Positions 1 through 6,563 of a stretch of 10,830 nucleotides of DNA are shown in pieces. This DNA comes from Proteobacteria bacterium UBA1278 (GTDB taxonomy: Bacteria; Pseudomonadota; Gammaproteobacteria; Comchoanobacterales; Comchoanobacteraceae), in the NCBI GenBank assembly GCA_002308435.1, contig DBUY01000074.1, forward strand, positions 3,609 through 14,438, written 5' to 3'. Numbering within the stretch: the stretch's first letter is position 1; the number at the start of each line of letters is the position of its first letter. The translations under genes and the position numbers were made by a program. The notes beneath the pieces are model-generated. The model was given only the letters and a program-made list of their open reading frames with translations, had not been told where the DNA came from and ran no database searches.

Positions 1-990
1 GGAAGATTCAAACAAAACCTGAAAGCAGCATATGAGCGCTGTCAAAGATTACGTGAAGACCTTAATCAGAACTCTCCTGAGTTCATAAGTCTTGTCAATT
101 CTTGTGGTGAATTTATAGAGAGCCAATGTATGAAGGAGAATAAATATGAGGGCGTTTTACAATCTGCAGGCATGTTACACGAACTACAGAACATGATGAG
201 TATTCCAAAAGAAGGACAACAACAGAGCAACAGGGAGTTTCTTCAAGAAAATCTACTGAGTGCTATCTACGATGACTACCAACGAAATTCATCGGATTCG
301 CTGTTTGTGATCGCAAGTAGCCCCACGTTTCGGAATGCAATATTTAGAACTGTCCGAAACGCGGGGAAAAGAATTTTTTACTCAAAGGAGCTTGCACAGA
401 AAGTCAGTGCCCGCGAAGCGCTCCATCAGGGAGAGCTAATAGATGATCTCGCAGAGAATATGCTAAAACCCAAATGGTTTGCAACAATCCAAGGTGACAA
501 TTATGAATATGGTCCTTTTCAAGATTTTTTTGATTACCTCAAAACAGCTACATTTGGTGAAGAGAATACTATTTGGGCTGAATTGAGGACTGAATTTCAC
601 AATGCTATTCCGCAGCAGCTTACTTACTTTTGGCAGATCGGCAGCATACTTCGGGAGATCAGCAGCTTACGTGAAGATGAAGGTTTTTTGAGGTACGGCG
701 AACAATGTCACTACAATTTGGATAACATGATGTCTCAGATTAATAACAGAGATGACCCTTACGACAGAGATAACCCTTACATGAACAATGACTCTGAGCC
801 TCCGTTATTGAGAGATATTGATAATTTTTTAGGTGAGTTTATTTATAAATCAGCAGACCAAATTCGGCGCAACGGGTTCGACACGCAAAAAAAACGTGAA
901 AATCATAGTATTGAAGATCTAATGAACTTTGCAAGTCGTATGCGCATACAAACTGAGAATCATGCTCAGAAATCAATAGTAAGCACCTGA
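1..990 (+). CDS. Unrecognised soluble protein, 5' end outside the window
   Basis: The frame is open from base 1 through the TGA at 988-990, giving 329 visible codons. The true start therefore probably lies upstream, and the first internal ATG (130) is not preceded by a stop. I do not recognise the family. The visible protein is hydrophilic and mostly helical in character, with no signal peptide or membrane segment. It has aromatic-rich stretches (KPKWFATI, QLTYFWQIGSILRE) and an acidic, asparagine-rich linker around window bases 740-800. That linker contains a six-residue tandem repeat (NRDDPY then DRDNPY), encoded by the 18-bp duplication listed separately. The C-terminus is basic and polar (KKRENHS, ENHAQKS). 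No neighbour in the window suggests a function. A large cytoplasmic or secreted protein of the host-interaction type is possible, but nothing in the sequence proves it. I am confident it is coding; the function is unknown. Confidence 0.85.
   Translation, partial: GRFKQNLKAAYERCQRLREDLNQNSPEFISLVNSCGEFIESQCMKENKYEGVLQSAGMLHELQNMMSIPKEGQQQSNREFLQENLLSAIYDDYQRNSSDSLFVIASSPTFRNAIFRTVRNAGKRIFYSKELAQKVSAREALHQGELIDDLAENMLKPKWFATIQGDNYEYGPFQDFFDYLKTATFGEENTIWAELRTEFHNAIPQQLTYFWQIGSILREISSLREDEGFLRYGEQCHYNLDNMMSQINNRDDPYDRDNPYMNNDSEPPLLRDIDNFLGEFIYKSADQIRRNGFDTQKKRENHSIEDLMNFASRMRIQTENHAQKSIVST
745..780 (+). repeat. 18-bp tandem duplication inside a coding region
   Basis: Two adjacent 18-base units, AACAGAGATGACCCTTAC (745-762) and GACAGAGATAACCCTTAC (763-780), agree at 16 of 18 positions. 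The unit is a multiple of three, so it keeps the frame and adds six residues (NRDDPY / DRDNPY) to an acidic linker of the 1-990 protein. The high identity suggests a fairly recent slippage duplication. Confidence 0.85.
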
Positions 991-1031
991 TATACATGTG
1001 CATAAGATGGACATCATGGCGCTGCTAATCG

Positions 1032-1049
1032 CTCTACGGCACCGTAGAG
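1032..1049. terminator. Perfect hairpin between convergent genes, possible terminator
   Basis: CTCTACG-GCAC-CGTAGAG is a perfect 7-bp stem with a four-base loop, or an 8-bp inverted repeat around two bases. It lies 41 bp after the stop at 990 and just beyond the 3' end of the convergent 1109-1306 gene. No U-run follows on either strand, so a classical intrinsic terminator is uncertain. A smaller stem, CTGG-GTTA-CCAG, follows at 1052-1063. Confidence 0.35.
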
Positions 1050-1108
1050 ATCTGGGTTACCAGTGCGCAATATAGCTTTATCCAGGGATGTACGAGAGTT
1101 TATTTTAC

Positions 1109-1306
1109 TTATTTATTAGAGTGTCTAGTGATCAGGTATAGGATTACGCCACCGCCCAATAGGTACCCTGACACGCTACCAAAGAGAAAATAAACCAAAG
1201 TACCGACGCTAGCGAAAATGACAGTCGCCAGTAAGAGTACGAACGCCAGTTTGAGAAGATTCATAATAAGTTGAGTGAATGGAATGTTGAGTAATCTATT
1301 TATCAT
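1109..1306 (-). CDS. Small two-helix membrane protein, unknown function
   Basis: A 65-residue minus-strand protein with start codon at 1306-1304. It has an N-terminal part that is amphipathic to hydrophobic, a strong hydrophobic segment at about residues 18-35 (LLKLAFVLLLATVIF), a second at about 37-60 with a triple glycine (YLLGGGVILYLI), and a short basic tail (RHSNK). This is a two-helix inner-membrane hairpin layout. The family is not recognised. The only Shine-Dalgarno-like sequence is a weak GGA about 11 bases before the ATG. It is convergent with the 1-990 gene and divergent from the 1585 gene. Its length, consistent hydrophobic pattern and the GGG motif favour a real gene over a chance frame, but no homology can be claimed. 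Confidence 0.55.
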   Translation of the reverse strand: MINRLLNIPFTQLIMNLLKLAFVLLLATVIFASVGTLVYFLFGSVSGYLLGGGVILYLITRHSNK

Positions 1307-1584
1307 GATTATTATCCAGTAAATTCATTATTTTACATCTCAGTTGTAGCAAACATATAGTGCACGAGTCAACAAAGGACAAACGCGGTGATGATCAGTA
1401 TTCACCCAATATAACAACAAGTGAACAAGTCTTTGATACAGACGCGTCGCACGACACACTAATTTGCGGAGATCATAGTAAAAAGTGGACAAAGACGATA
1501 TTGGTATACTGATATTTTATTGTTAACGAATTGATTATGAACAATAATATTGTTATAGTATATCGAATGTTTTGAGAAGTACTC
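1307..1584 (+). other. Spacer with promoter and an ATG-less open frame
   Basis: This gap separates the divergent 1109-1306 and 1585 genes. On the plus strand one frame is open from 1309 to the TGA at 1510-1512, about 67 codons. It has no ATG; the only reasonable start is GTG at 1360. Its translation is hydrophilic (for example YSPNITTSEQVFDTDASHD) and could be a gene remnant or chance. The 3' part (1531-1584) holds the promoter and ribosome binding site of the next gene. Confidence 0.3.
1531..1559 (+). promoter_or_regulatory. Sigma70-type promoter with spacer palindrome for the 1585 gene
   Basis: TTGATT (1531-1536) and TATAGT (1554-1559) are separated by exactly 17 bases, close to the sigma70 consensus. 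The predicted transcription start is near 1566, about 20 bases before the ATG, and GAGAAG at 1574-1579 can serve as ribosome binding site. The spacer contains a 15-base palindrome AACAATA-A-TATTGTT (1540-1554) that touches the -10 box and could be a repressor operator. Confidence 0.6.
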
Positions 1585-2619
1585 ATGGTTTCATTTGCCT
1601 ATTCCCCTAATGATGCTGATTTTAATCGTAGACACCGTGAAGAAAATCTACGGTTTCTAAACCGATACCAAACAGTCAGTCAGCCAAAATTATATGGTAT
1701 CCCGCTATGGGCATACCAATATGGTATTTATATCATCTACACTGTGTTGTGTGCGATAGTCGCGCTGGATCCACAAACCTATCTATATCTATTTCCACTA
1801 TTCTTAGTCAATGTCATTATGGTGCCAAGTTTTGCATCTATTTCAAGGATTTTACGTGAATTGCAAGTTTCGTTTAACGATGATGTTGATAACGGATGGA
1901 ATGACCGGTTCAATCGTGCAGTAATAATCGCCAGTGCACGTGGCTTGTACCCGAACAGTACCGACAGCCCATCACTATTTACGCAAATTACGTCATCTAT
2001 ACTTCCTGACAGTGATGGAATATCGCAACGACACCTACGCGCAATATTTCTATCAATCCTAAGTATCCCAAGCACACTCGCCTTACAAACTATGTATGAT
2101 TTATCATCTCTTTGTGTCGTTTTCGTGATGAATCATTTGATTGTGTTTGAACTAATTGCAGAGTCAATCAGTCTTATTGCAACGTCTGCTGCAACGATAC
2201 GCTGGAAACGAGTCAATGAAACGACTGACAACAGTAACGAAAATTTAGTGTTACACAACGAAACCGATCCGGTTGATGACAAAATCAATTTAATTCAGCA
2301 CCTAGCGGGATTTTGTCTCGATTTAACAAAAAGAAGCCTAAATATTTCCATCAATATGGCGATACGCTGGGTAGAAATCATACTGCGTCCATTAGTGCAT
2401 TTATTAGGGATTACTAATCCACTACTTGCGAAAAATCTACACCAATCCACCGTAGCACATGCAATGCAGCCTTATCCTGGTGTTTACCTAGCCCCTTACA
2501 TAGGTAATAGAGACAACGCTGACGAAAAACAAGGTATGAGAAATACGAGCACATGGCAGAAACTGCAATATCACCAGGAATTCGACCCAGTAGACTGGCA
2601 AGAATCACAGACACTGTAG
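1585..2619 (+). CDS. Polytopic membrane protein of unknown family
   Basis: A 344-residue protein beginning at the ATG at 1585, supported by GAGAAG five bases upstream and a promoter before that. The order is: a charged N-terminus with a YSPNDAD motif (residues 6-12), a hydrophobic hairpin at about 44-62 and 65-84, a polar loop of about 65 residues, hydrophobic segments at about 152-170 and 174-205, a polar acidic linker (about 210-235), an amphipathic region at about 252-285 containing ILRPLVHLLG, and a hydrophilic tail ending DWQESQTL. The same layout, including an SP-x-x-AD-like N-terminal motif and an RPL element near the last hydrophobic stretch, is seen in the protein encoded at 8498-9588. 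The two may be very diverged relatives. I do not recognise the family. There is no signal peptide, so an inner membrane location, or a host membrane if secreted, is inference. Confidence 0.85.
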   Translation: MVSFAYSPNDADFNRRHREENLRFLNRYQTVSQPKLYGIPLWAYQYGIYIIYTVLCAIVALDPQTYLYLFPLFLVNVIMVPSFASISRILRELQVSFNDDVDNGWNDRFNRAVIIASARGLYPNSTDSPSLFTQITSSILPDSDGISQRHLRAIFLSILSIPSTLALQTMYDLSSLCVVFVMNHLIVFELIAESISLIATSAATIRWKRVNETTDNSNENLVLHNETDPVDDKINLIQHLAGFCLDLTKRSLNISINMAIRWVEIILRPLVHLLGITNPLLAKNLHQSTVAHAMQPYPGVYLAPYIGNRDNADEKQGMRNTSTWQKLQYHQEFDPVDWQESQTL

Positions 2620-3208
2620 ACAACCACTGAATGCCATGTGAAATCACGGCACAACAGCGAGCGTAACTAAAACACAACAGCAAGAACAAGCGGTATTATG
2701 GACCACAGGAATTTCACATAAACGGTATAAAAATAGACCGCTAATTTCATACAACAAACGATATAAGTGCAAGATCGGTTAAATCACGATTTTATGATAA
2801 AAGGTGAGGGGAGTAGTTTCACCAATCACAGCCAGTAATATGTAGGAAAAATTCAGCATGCTGATTTCACCTCGACAGTGAACGTAAACATAGATCAAAG
2901 TGAAGTAATGAATGAAGATCAATCGATGTACGATTTGAAGATAATAGTTCACTCCGCAAGCATGAATAATTTGACTAGTAGCTCGCTTATCAAACACGAG
3001 TACAGAGAAAACCTTGCTCTAACAAACGGAGACATTGAGTATACTGTTTGTTGTACGCACAGATAAATCACATATGATAACATCGTAGTAACCGGTTCAT
3101 GCGACCAGTCCATAACACATGTGCACGAGATAATATTGAGAAAAGTTTTAATTGAGTTCAGTGAAGCAAATCGCTTAAGTGAGAGACTATCATGCTCCAG
3201 CAAAGAGC

Positions 3209-3227
3209 TATCTTGAGAATCAAGATA
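3209..3227. repeat. 8-bp inverted repeat inside the decayed gene
   Basis: TATCTTGA-GAA-TCAAGATA is a perfect 8-bp stem with a three-base loop. It sits at the point where the open segment of the decayed gene changes from frame 1 to frame 2. No U-run follows, so it is not a convincing terminator. Confidence 0.4.
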
Positions 3228-3629
3228 TCAACCATTCAAATCTCGATGAACATGATTATCTGTGTGAAATCAGTACATAAACAGGATATGACTCGACCTA
3301 TGAGAGAGGTTCCAGTAATAACATTTACCGGAACTATAATCCAAACCCATGCAGTTTAAGTGTCAATGTCACTGCTCTATCAATACAGATGATTAAACGC
3401 TGATCATAATCATGACTCTATTGATTGTCGAGACGTCTCAAAGTATCTGAGAGACAACAATAACCACCGCATTGTCCTGACAGCGTTACATGATTTCACA
3501 TACATAAACAGTATCAGACCAATCGACTGCATGTTCAGACAGATGATACACAAAAATACAATCTTGTGTGATAATGATAAAGTGAAAAAGCAATTCACAT
3601 TATCTATTTTAGATCATGAATAAGTTGAT

Positions 3630-3656
3630 GATCAGTTATTACTGATCGATAATTTT
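3630..3656 (+). terminator. Hairpin followed by a T-run, possible intrinsic terminator
   Basis: GATCAGT-TATT-ACTGATC (3630-3647) is a perfect 7-bp stem with a four-base loop. It is followed by GATAATTTTTG, giving five T within about nine bases. It lies near the 3' end of the decayed gene and upstream of the 3825 gene, so it could end transcription entering from the left. The stem is A+T-rich, so strength is doubtful. Confidence 0.35.
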
Positions 3657-3698
3657 TGTCAGCAATCGTCAAGATCCGAGTTCAAATTTATCATCATA

Positions 3699-3718
3699 GG
3701 TATGATTCTCATTATACC
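3699..3718. repeat. 8-bp hairpin upstream of the FRAG1/DRAM-like copy A
   Basis: GGTATGAT-TCTC-ATTATACC forms an 8-bp stem with one G-T pair and a TCTC loop. It lies about 75 bases upstream of the -35 box at 3791. It may be a regulatory or terminator hairpin; there is no U-run. Confidence 0.3.
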
Positions 3719-3790
3719 AAGAAATTGATCAGAAGATAGATTACTACAGATAATGACAAACCTGTTTAATGCTGCGTGACGTCAGATCTC

Positions 3791-3818
3791 TTGACATCAT
3801 AAAATCGACATTTACACT
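3791..3818 (+). promoter_or_regulatory. Promoter for copy A, positioned for leaderless mRNA
   Basis: A consensus -35 box TTGACA (3791-3796) is followed after 16 bases by TACACT (3813-3818), four of six matches to the -10 consensus. The usual start site, six to seven bases after the -10 box, would fall on or next to the A of the ATG at 3825. There is no Shine-Dalgarno sequence before that ATG. Together these suggest a leaderless or almost leaderless transcript. Confidence 0.5.
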
Positions 3819-3824
3819 AGAATC

Positions 3825-4496
3825 ATGAATCACAAAAAGATTGAAATCTGGCGCCCTGCCCTCTATCTAGCAAATATGTGCTTCATCAGCTTAATTCCAT
3901 TGATATGCACTGCTATATCAAGTCAATCTGGGCACAGTAATGCATACTTATCGACCATAAGTGCCAGTTATTTACAGTTCCCCGAACGGTTAATCTTTGC
4001 AATTGGGGTTGCTATATTTGTGGCTATTTATGGCTTCGTCACAGGACCAGTTAGTTCAAATATCATTAGCAATAAACAACATGGACGTTTCGCCCATCAA
4101 ACTGAGATACTGATTCTCAGCGTTTGGTTTACGATCGCTGCAATTCCTGCACATCTTGTCCTCGGATTACATGCAAGCTTAGCGGGAATACTTGCTGGCG
4201 CATGTTTGCTCTGGATGAGTACAATCATTGAACACGCCCGATGTATAACATGGCTTCTTCATCTGAGACGTATTCTATTCACACTGGCCTGTTTTTTTGC
4301 GTTTGCAATGATTGTCTCATTCCCACACCGAATCGTATTTGAACTCAGTGCTGATCGGGGCAATATTGATAAACTTCTCTATCTGCTTGGTCTGGATAAC
4401 CGATGGTTTATATTTGCACATTTCGAGTGGGCATTTTTTTATACAGTCATACTATTTTTTGTAACTTGTACGCCAACACCACCAAGGATGCACTGA
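3825..4496 (+). CDS. FRAG1/DRAM/Sfk1-like six-helix membrane protein, copy A
   Basis: A 223-residue protein with six predicted membrane helices at about residues 12-31, 55-74, 93-109, 112-133, 149-166 and 194-214. After helix 1 comes GHSNAYLSTIS (36-46) and then FPER (52-55). This matches, in order and spacing, the GH-x-x-P-x-L-P-x-IS...PPE signature that I recall from DRAM proteins. The last helix starts with HFEW (199-202), like the conserved C-E-W of that family. FRAG1/DRAM/Sfk1 proteins act in eukaryotic endomembranes (lysosomal autophagy modulators, GPI-anchor-related); the biochemical activity is not defined. About 55% of residues are identical, without gaps, to copy B at 6564. The strongest shared block is residues 102-116 (FTIAAIPAH and GLHA). 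The gene has its own promoter and no clear ribosome binding site. Family assignment is likely but rests on recalled motifs. Confidence 0.8.
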   Translation: MNHKKIEIWRPALYLANMCFISLIPLICTAISSQSGHSNAYLSTISASYLQFPERLIFAIGVAIFVAIYGFVTGPVSSNIISNKQHGRFAHQTEILILSVWFTIAAIPAHLVLGLHASLAGILAGACLLWMSTIIEHARCITWLLHLRRILFTLACFFAFAMIVSFPHRIVFELSADRGNIDKLLYLLGLDNRWFIFAHFEWAFFYTVILFFVTCTPTPPRMH

Positions 4497-4516
4497 TATT
4501 TACCATGAATTAAGTA

Positions 4517-4545
4517 CAGTAGCAGATAGAAACAAACTGCTATTG
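4517..4545. repeat. 9-bp hairpin after copy A
   Basis: CAGTAGCAG (4517-4525) pairs with CTGCTATTG (4537-4545) with one G-T pair and an 11-base loop. It lies 20 bases after the stop of copy A. No U-run follows, so it might be an mRNA 3'-end stabiliser or a weak terminator. The remaining gap up to 4646 holds a TTGACA (4590-4595) and a TATATATAAC tract (4621-4630), 25 bases apart and thus too far for one standard promoter. Confidence 0.3.
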
Positions 4546-4646
4546 ACGAAAAAGTCTCTTGCCTCATCTAAATGTGCCAACAGCGTGAGTTGACAAGCGC
4601 AAAGGCTGTGATAAGTTGTCTATATATAACATCTGGTATTTGAGAC

Positions 4647-4847
4647 ATGACTTGTAATATAGATCAAACAGACCGCATAAATCGTGCTTGCCTCGGCGCA
4701 CTACTGATTGTTTCTGCACTTCTGAATTTTTCACAACTATTTTATCTCGTTGTCGGTATTATACTTATTGGCCAAGCATATATCGGCTGGTGCTCCATAC
4801 CAGCGATATTAGATCAATTCAAATCGAAGAAAAAAAAGAAAAAGTGA
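4647..4847 (+). CDS. DUF2892 (YgaP-type) small inner-membrane protein
   Basis: A 66-residue protein matching the DUF2892 pattern: an N-terminal CNIDQTDRINR (asparagine at 4, DR at 9-10) followed by a helix at about 13-27, a short turn, a second helix at about 31-47, and then GWCSIP with a cysteine at 49, where family members usually have G-x-C-P. The domain is found alone or fused to rhodanese, as in E. coli YgaP, and forms a two-helix membrane anchor; its free-standing function is not established. The C-terminus is an unusual tail of lysines (SKKKKKK) encoded by an A-rich run that includes eight consecutive A. The start is the first ATG, preceded by a weak TGAGAC. It lies 150 bp after copy A and 146 bp before the solenoid gene, on the same strand. 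Confidence 0.8.
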   Translation: MTCNIDQTDRINRACLGALLIVSALLNFSQLFYLVVGIILIGQAYIGWCSIPAILDQFKSKKKKKK

Positions 4848-4914
4848 TCAATACACGCATGTGATTTATCAAAAAATACCTAACAGGCTCATCGTGCTGT
4901 GATGACGCTAGCAA

Positions 4915-4990
4915 TGTGACTTAACACTTGAAGTATTTGACAAGTGTGACTTAGCTAAGTTAGCGTGTTGACCAAGACAACACTGAGAGA
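4915..4990 (+). promoter_or_regulatory. Dense regulatory region before the solenoid gene
   Basis: Several elements are layered here. A 9-base direct repeat TGTGACTTA occurs at 4915-4923 and 4945-4953, exactly 30 bases apart. An inverted repeat ACACTTG / CAAGTGT (4924-4930 and 4941-4947) lies between them. A -35-like TTGACA is at 4937-4942. A perfect 12-bp palindrome ACTTAGCTAAGT (4949-4960) sits where the promoter spacer would be. The -10 box is poor (TAGCGT at 4961-4966 is the best at an 18-base spacing), as is common at activator-dependent promoters. GAGAGA at 4985-4990 is the likely ribosome binding site for the ATG at 4994. Confidence 0.5.
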
Positions 4991-4993
4991 ACA

Positions 4994-6505
4994 ATGACTT
5001 TAAAAAACATCGTAATAGAAACTGACAAGGTTTATAAATGTCTCATTAATGAGCTCAAACACATCAGTGAATTGCTCGATAAACTTGACATCAGCACGGA
5101 AGAAAAAATTGAAATCGACCAATTCTATACTGACTTCCCGGAGTACTGCCAGAATGAGCTCATGGTTTATGCCATGTGCCAATTTCCAAGAATTCTATAC
5201 AGCGCCCCAGCTGGACAGTACAACCACATTATTGATTCAGGGCCTAACAAAGACAAGAGTGCAATCTATGGCTTATTTAAGCAACCACACGCACTAAAAG
5301 TACTCAGTCAAATGCCGAATATTGTTGCTCAATTCGCACCATCAACCATAAATCATATAACAGAAGCTGGAGGCGCTGAAGGGTTATCGCCAGTGTTTTG
5401 GTTATGCTATCATGCCGAGGGACACCAATTAATGCGACAGTTCCCCGATTTAGCACAAAAGATTCAAGGGCAATCATTCAATTCACCAGCTAGTTGCGAA
5501 GAACACCTAGATATGAGTCCATGTGCGCTGCTTTTTAGCTCACTCAGCGGCATAGATATGCTAGATAATAGCGGATTACTCGCTATCATGAACCACAACG
5601 GACTGAATCATCGACGCACAGTTCGCATACATGAATATGACGTTGGAGTTACTGAATACGCATTCGCGCCTATTCACTCATTGACGCTGAAGTGGAATAG
5701 ATTTCACAAACAAACAATGACGTTGTTCCATGACCATCTCGAGCTCTTCCTACCACACATGCAATCTAAAGATCTGTGTGAGATTGAACCATCCATGTGG
5801 CAGTCATTACTTCACACACTGTTTGAAAACGAGTGCTTTGTCTGTCGGCTTGCACACATGGCACAATCCGGGAGACAAGATATCGTTTCACAATTTCTAG
5901 ATCAGATAACGCCCGAAGCGCTAAATCGAAATATCACCGATAGCGCAAATCAGGAGACATCCGGCGTGTTTTCGCATAACCCATCATCCCCACTATCGTG
6001 GCTCTGCAGCACGGAATCAGGATGCGAGCTCATACAACAGTTTCCGCAGATAAAATCAAAGATCACAGAGTCTGGTTTTAACCACATACAAGAAACTGGC
6101 CGTGCAACAGATGGCATGACCGCAGCATACCTACTCGTTGCAAAACCATATGGGCGAGAAATCTTTGGCCTCTATCCAGGGCTTGTCGATCTCATTAATG
6201 AAAACAGTCTCAATTCGGCACCTGAAGAGAATATCAACGAGACAGACAGTGAAAATGGTGTAAGAGGTGGAGAAAGGATGAAAGACTGGATACTGTATGG
6301 ATGCGATCTCGATAGAAATACCTCAGACACTGAGTTGAGAGGACGTATCATCCTAAAACAGCGGATTATTAACAGTTGTAGAATAGATCCAGAGACAGCA
6401 AGAATCGAGCCAACTGATCATAATATAAGCGGTTATAATAGCATATTCAGTGAATACGATGGGCGCACTGGAATCCACACGGCAACCAATGAGAATAAAA
6501 AATAA
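4994..6505 (+). CDS. Solenoid-type protein with 43-residue repeats
   Basis: A 503-residue soluble protein with no signal peptide or membrane helix. It contains a degenerate repeat of about 43 residues starting at about residues 45, 88, 131, 174, 282, 331 and 375. The first four starts are exactly 43 apart. Recurrent positions are an S-P near the unit start, a WL or LL pair, a G followed by two hydrophobic residues, a QFP-like motif about 18 residues in (QFP at 63, 149 and 349; QMP at 106; LYP at 393), then an isoleucine and an FN or LN near the unit end. This is the pattern of an ankyrin-like alpha-solenoid, normally a protein-binding scaffold, though it is not a canonical ankyrin consensus. 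Residues about 210-280 are diverged. The last 90 residues are acidic and polar without repeats. It lies between two copies of the FRAG1/DRAM-like gene. Role as a host-directed effector is only an inference. Confidence 0.85.
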   Translation: MTLKNIVIETDKVYKCLINELKHISELLDKLDISTEEKIEIDQFYTDFPEYCQNELMVYAMCQFPRILYSAPAGQYNHIIDSGPNKDKSAIYGLFKQPHALKVLSQMPNIVAQFAPSTINHITEAGGAEGLSPVFWLCYHAEGHQLMRQFPDLAQKIQGQSFNSPASCEEHLDMSPCALLFSSLSGIDMLDNSGLLAIMNHNGLNHRRTVRIHEYDVGVTEYAFAPIHSLTLKWNRFHKQTMTLFHDHLELFLPHMQSKDLCEIEPSMWQSLLHTLFENECFVCRLAHMAQSGRQDIVSQFLDQITPEALNRNITDSANQETSGVFSHNPSSPLSWLCSTESGCELIQQFPQIKSKITESGFNHIQETGRATDGMTAAYLLVAKPYGREIFGLYPGLVDLINENSLNSAPEENINETDSENGVRGGERMKDWILYGCDLDRNTSDTELRGRIILKQRIINSCRIDPETARIEPTDHNISGYNSIFSEYDGRTGIHTATNENKK

Positions 6506-6531
6506 TCAGTCAAATAGCTGATTTCTTGACA
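6504..6531 (+). promoter_or_regulatory. Small hairpin and TTGACA box before copy B
   Basis: AATCAG (6504-6509) pairs with CTGATT (6518-6523) across an 8-base loop, overlapping the stop codon of the solenoid gene. It is followed by TTCTTGACA with a perfect -35 box at 6526-6531. No good -10 box follows at 16-18 bases, so the promoter is uncertain. The TCTTGACAT sequence also occurs at the promoter of copy A (3789-3797). Confidence 0.35.
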
Positions 6532-6563
6532 TAGTGACCCATACTCGGCACGATGTTTAGACA

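Larger units (their letters stand above)
2636..3779 (+). pseudogene. Decayed gene of about 380 codons, unknown function
   Basis: No intact gene covers this 1.2-kb stretch, but the plus strand has consecutive open, protein-like segments that pass from frame to frame. They are 2642-2779 (frame 2, after an ATG at 2636 directly followed by TGA), 2767-2835, 2839-3063 and 3067-3213 (frame 1), 3203-3277 and 3281-3400 (frame 2), then 3393-3620, 3624-3725 and 3729-3776 (frame 0). Interrupting stops include TAA at 2836, 3064, 3278 and 3621 and TGA at 3726. Translations such as ALHDFTYINSIRPIDCMFRQ and NIYRNYNPNPCSLSVNVTAL look like real protein rather than noise. The last part has a hydrophobic stretch (FIIIGMILII). 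At least three frameshifts and several nonsense changes would be needed. No family is recognised. The alternative is non-coding DNA with chance open frames. Confidence 0.45.

Noticed and set aside
2853..2864. Palindrome TCAGCATGCTGA as an operator
   Set aside because: It lies inside the decayed gene, far from any intact start codon, and short palindromes are common in this A+T-rich stretch.
2878..3066. A 62-codon plus-strand frame starting with GTG, as an independent small gene
   Set aside because: The frame is also protein-like before the GTG (back to 2839) and after its stop (to 3213), which fits a segment of a larger decayed gene better than a separate gene.
2779..3203. Two overlapping minus-strand open frames (2779-2997 and 2949-3203) with hydrophobic translations
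   Set aside because: They overlap each other and lie opposite the plus-strand fragments of the decayed gene. Neither has a ribosome binding site or a consistent topology, so they look like antisense shadows.
3410..3598. A 62-codon minus-strand frame with hydrophobic segments
   Set aside because: It is exactly opposite the best-preserved plus-strand fragment (3393-3620), whose translation is more protein-like. No promoter or ribosome binding site is seen.
4590..4630. TTGACA (4590) and TATATATAAC (4621) as a promoter for the DUF2892 gene
   Set aside because: The spacing of 25 bases is too long for a standard sigma70 promoter, and no better pair was found.
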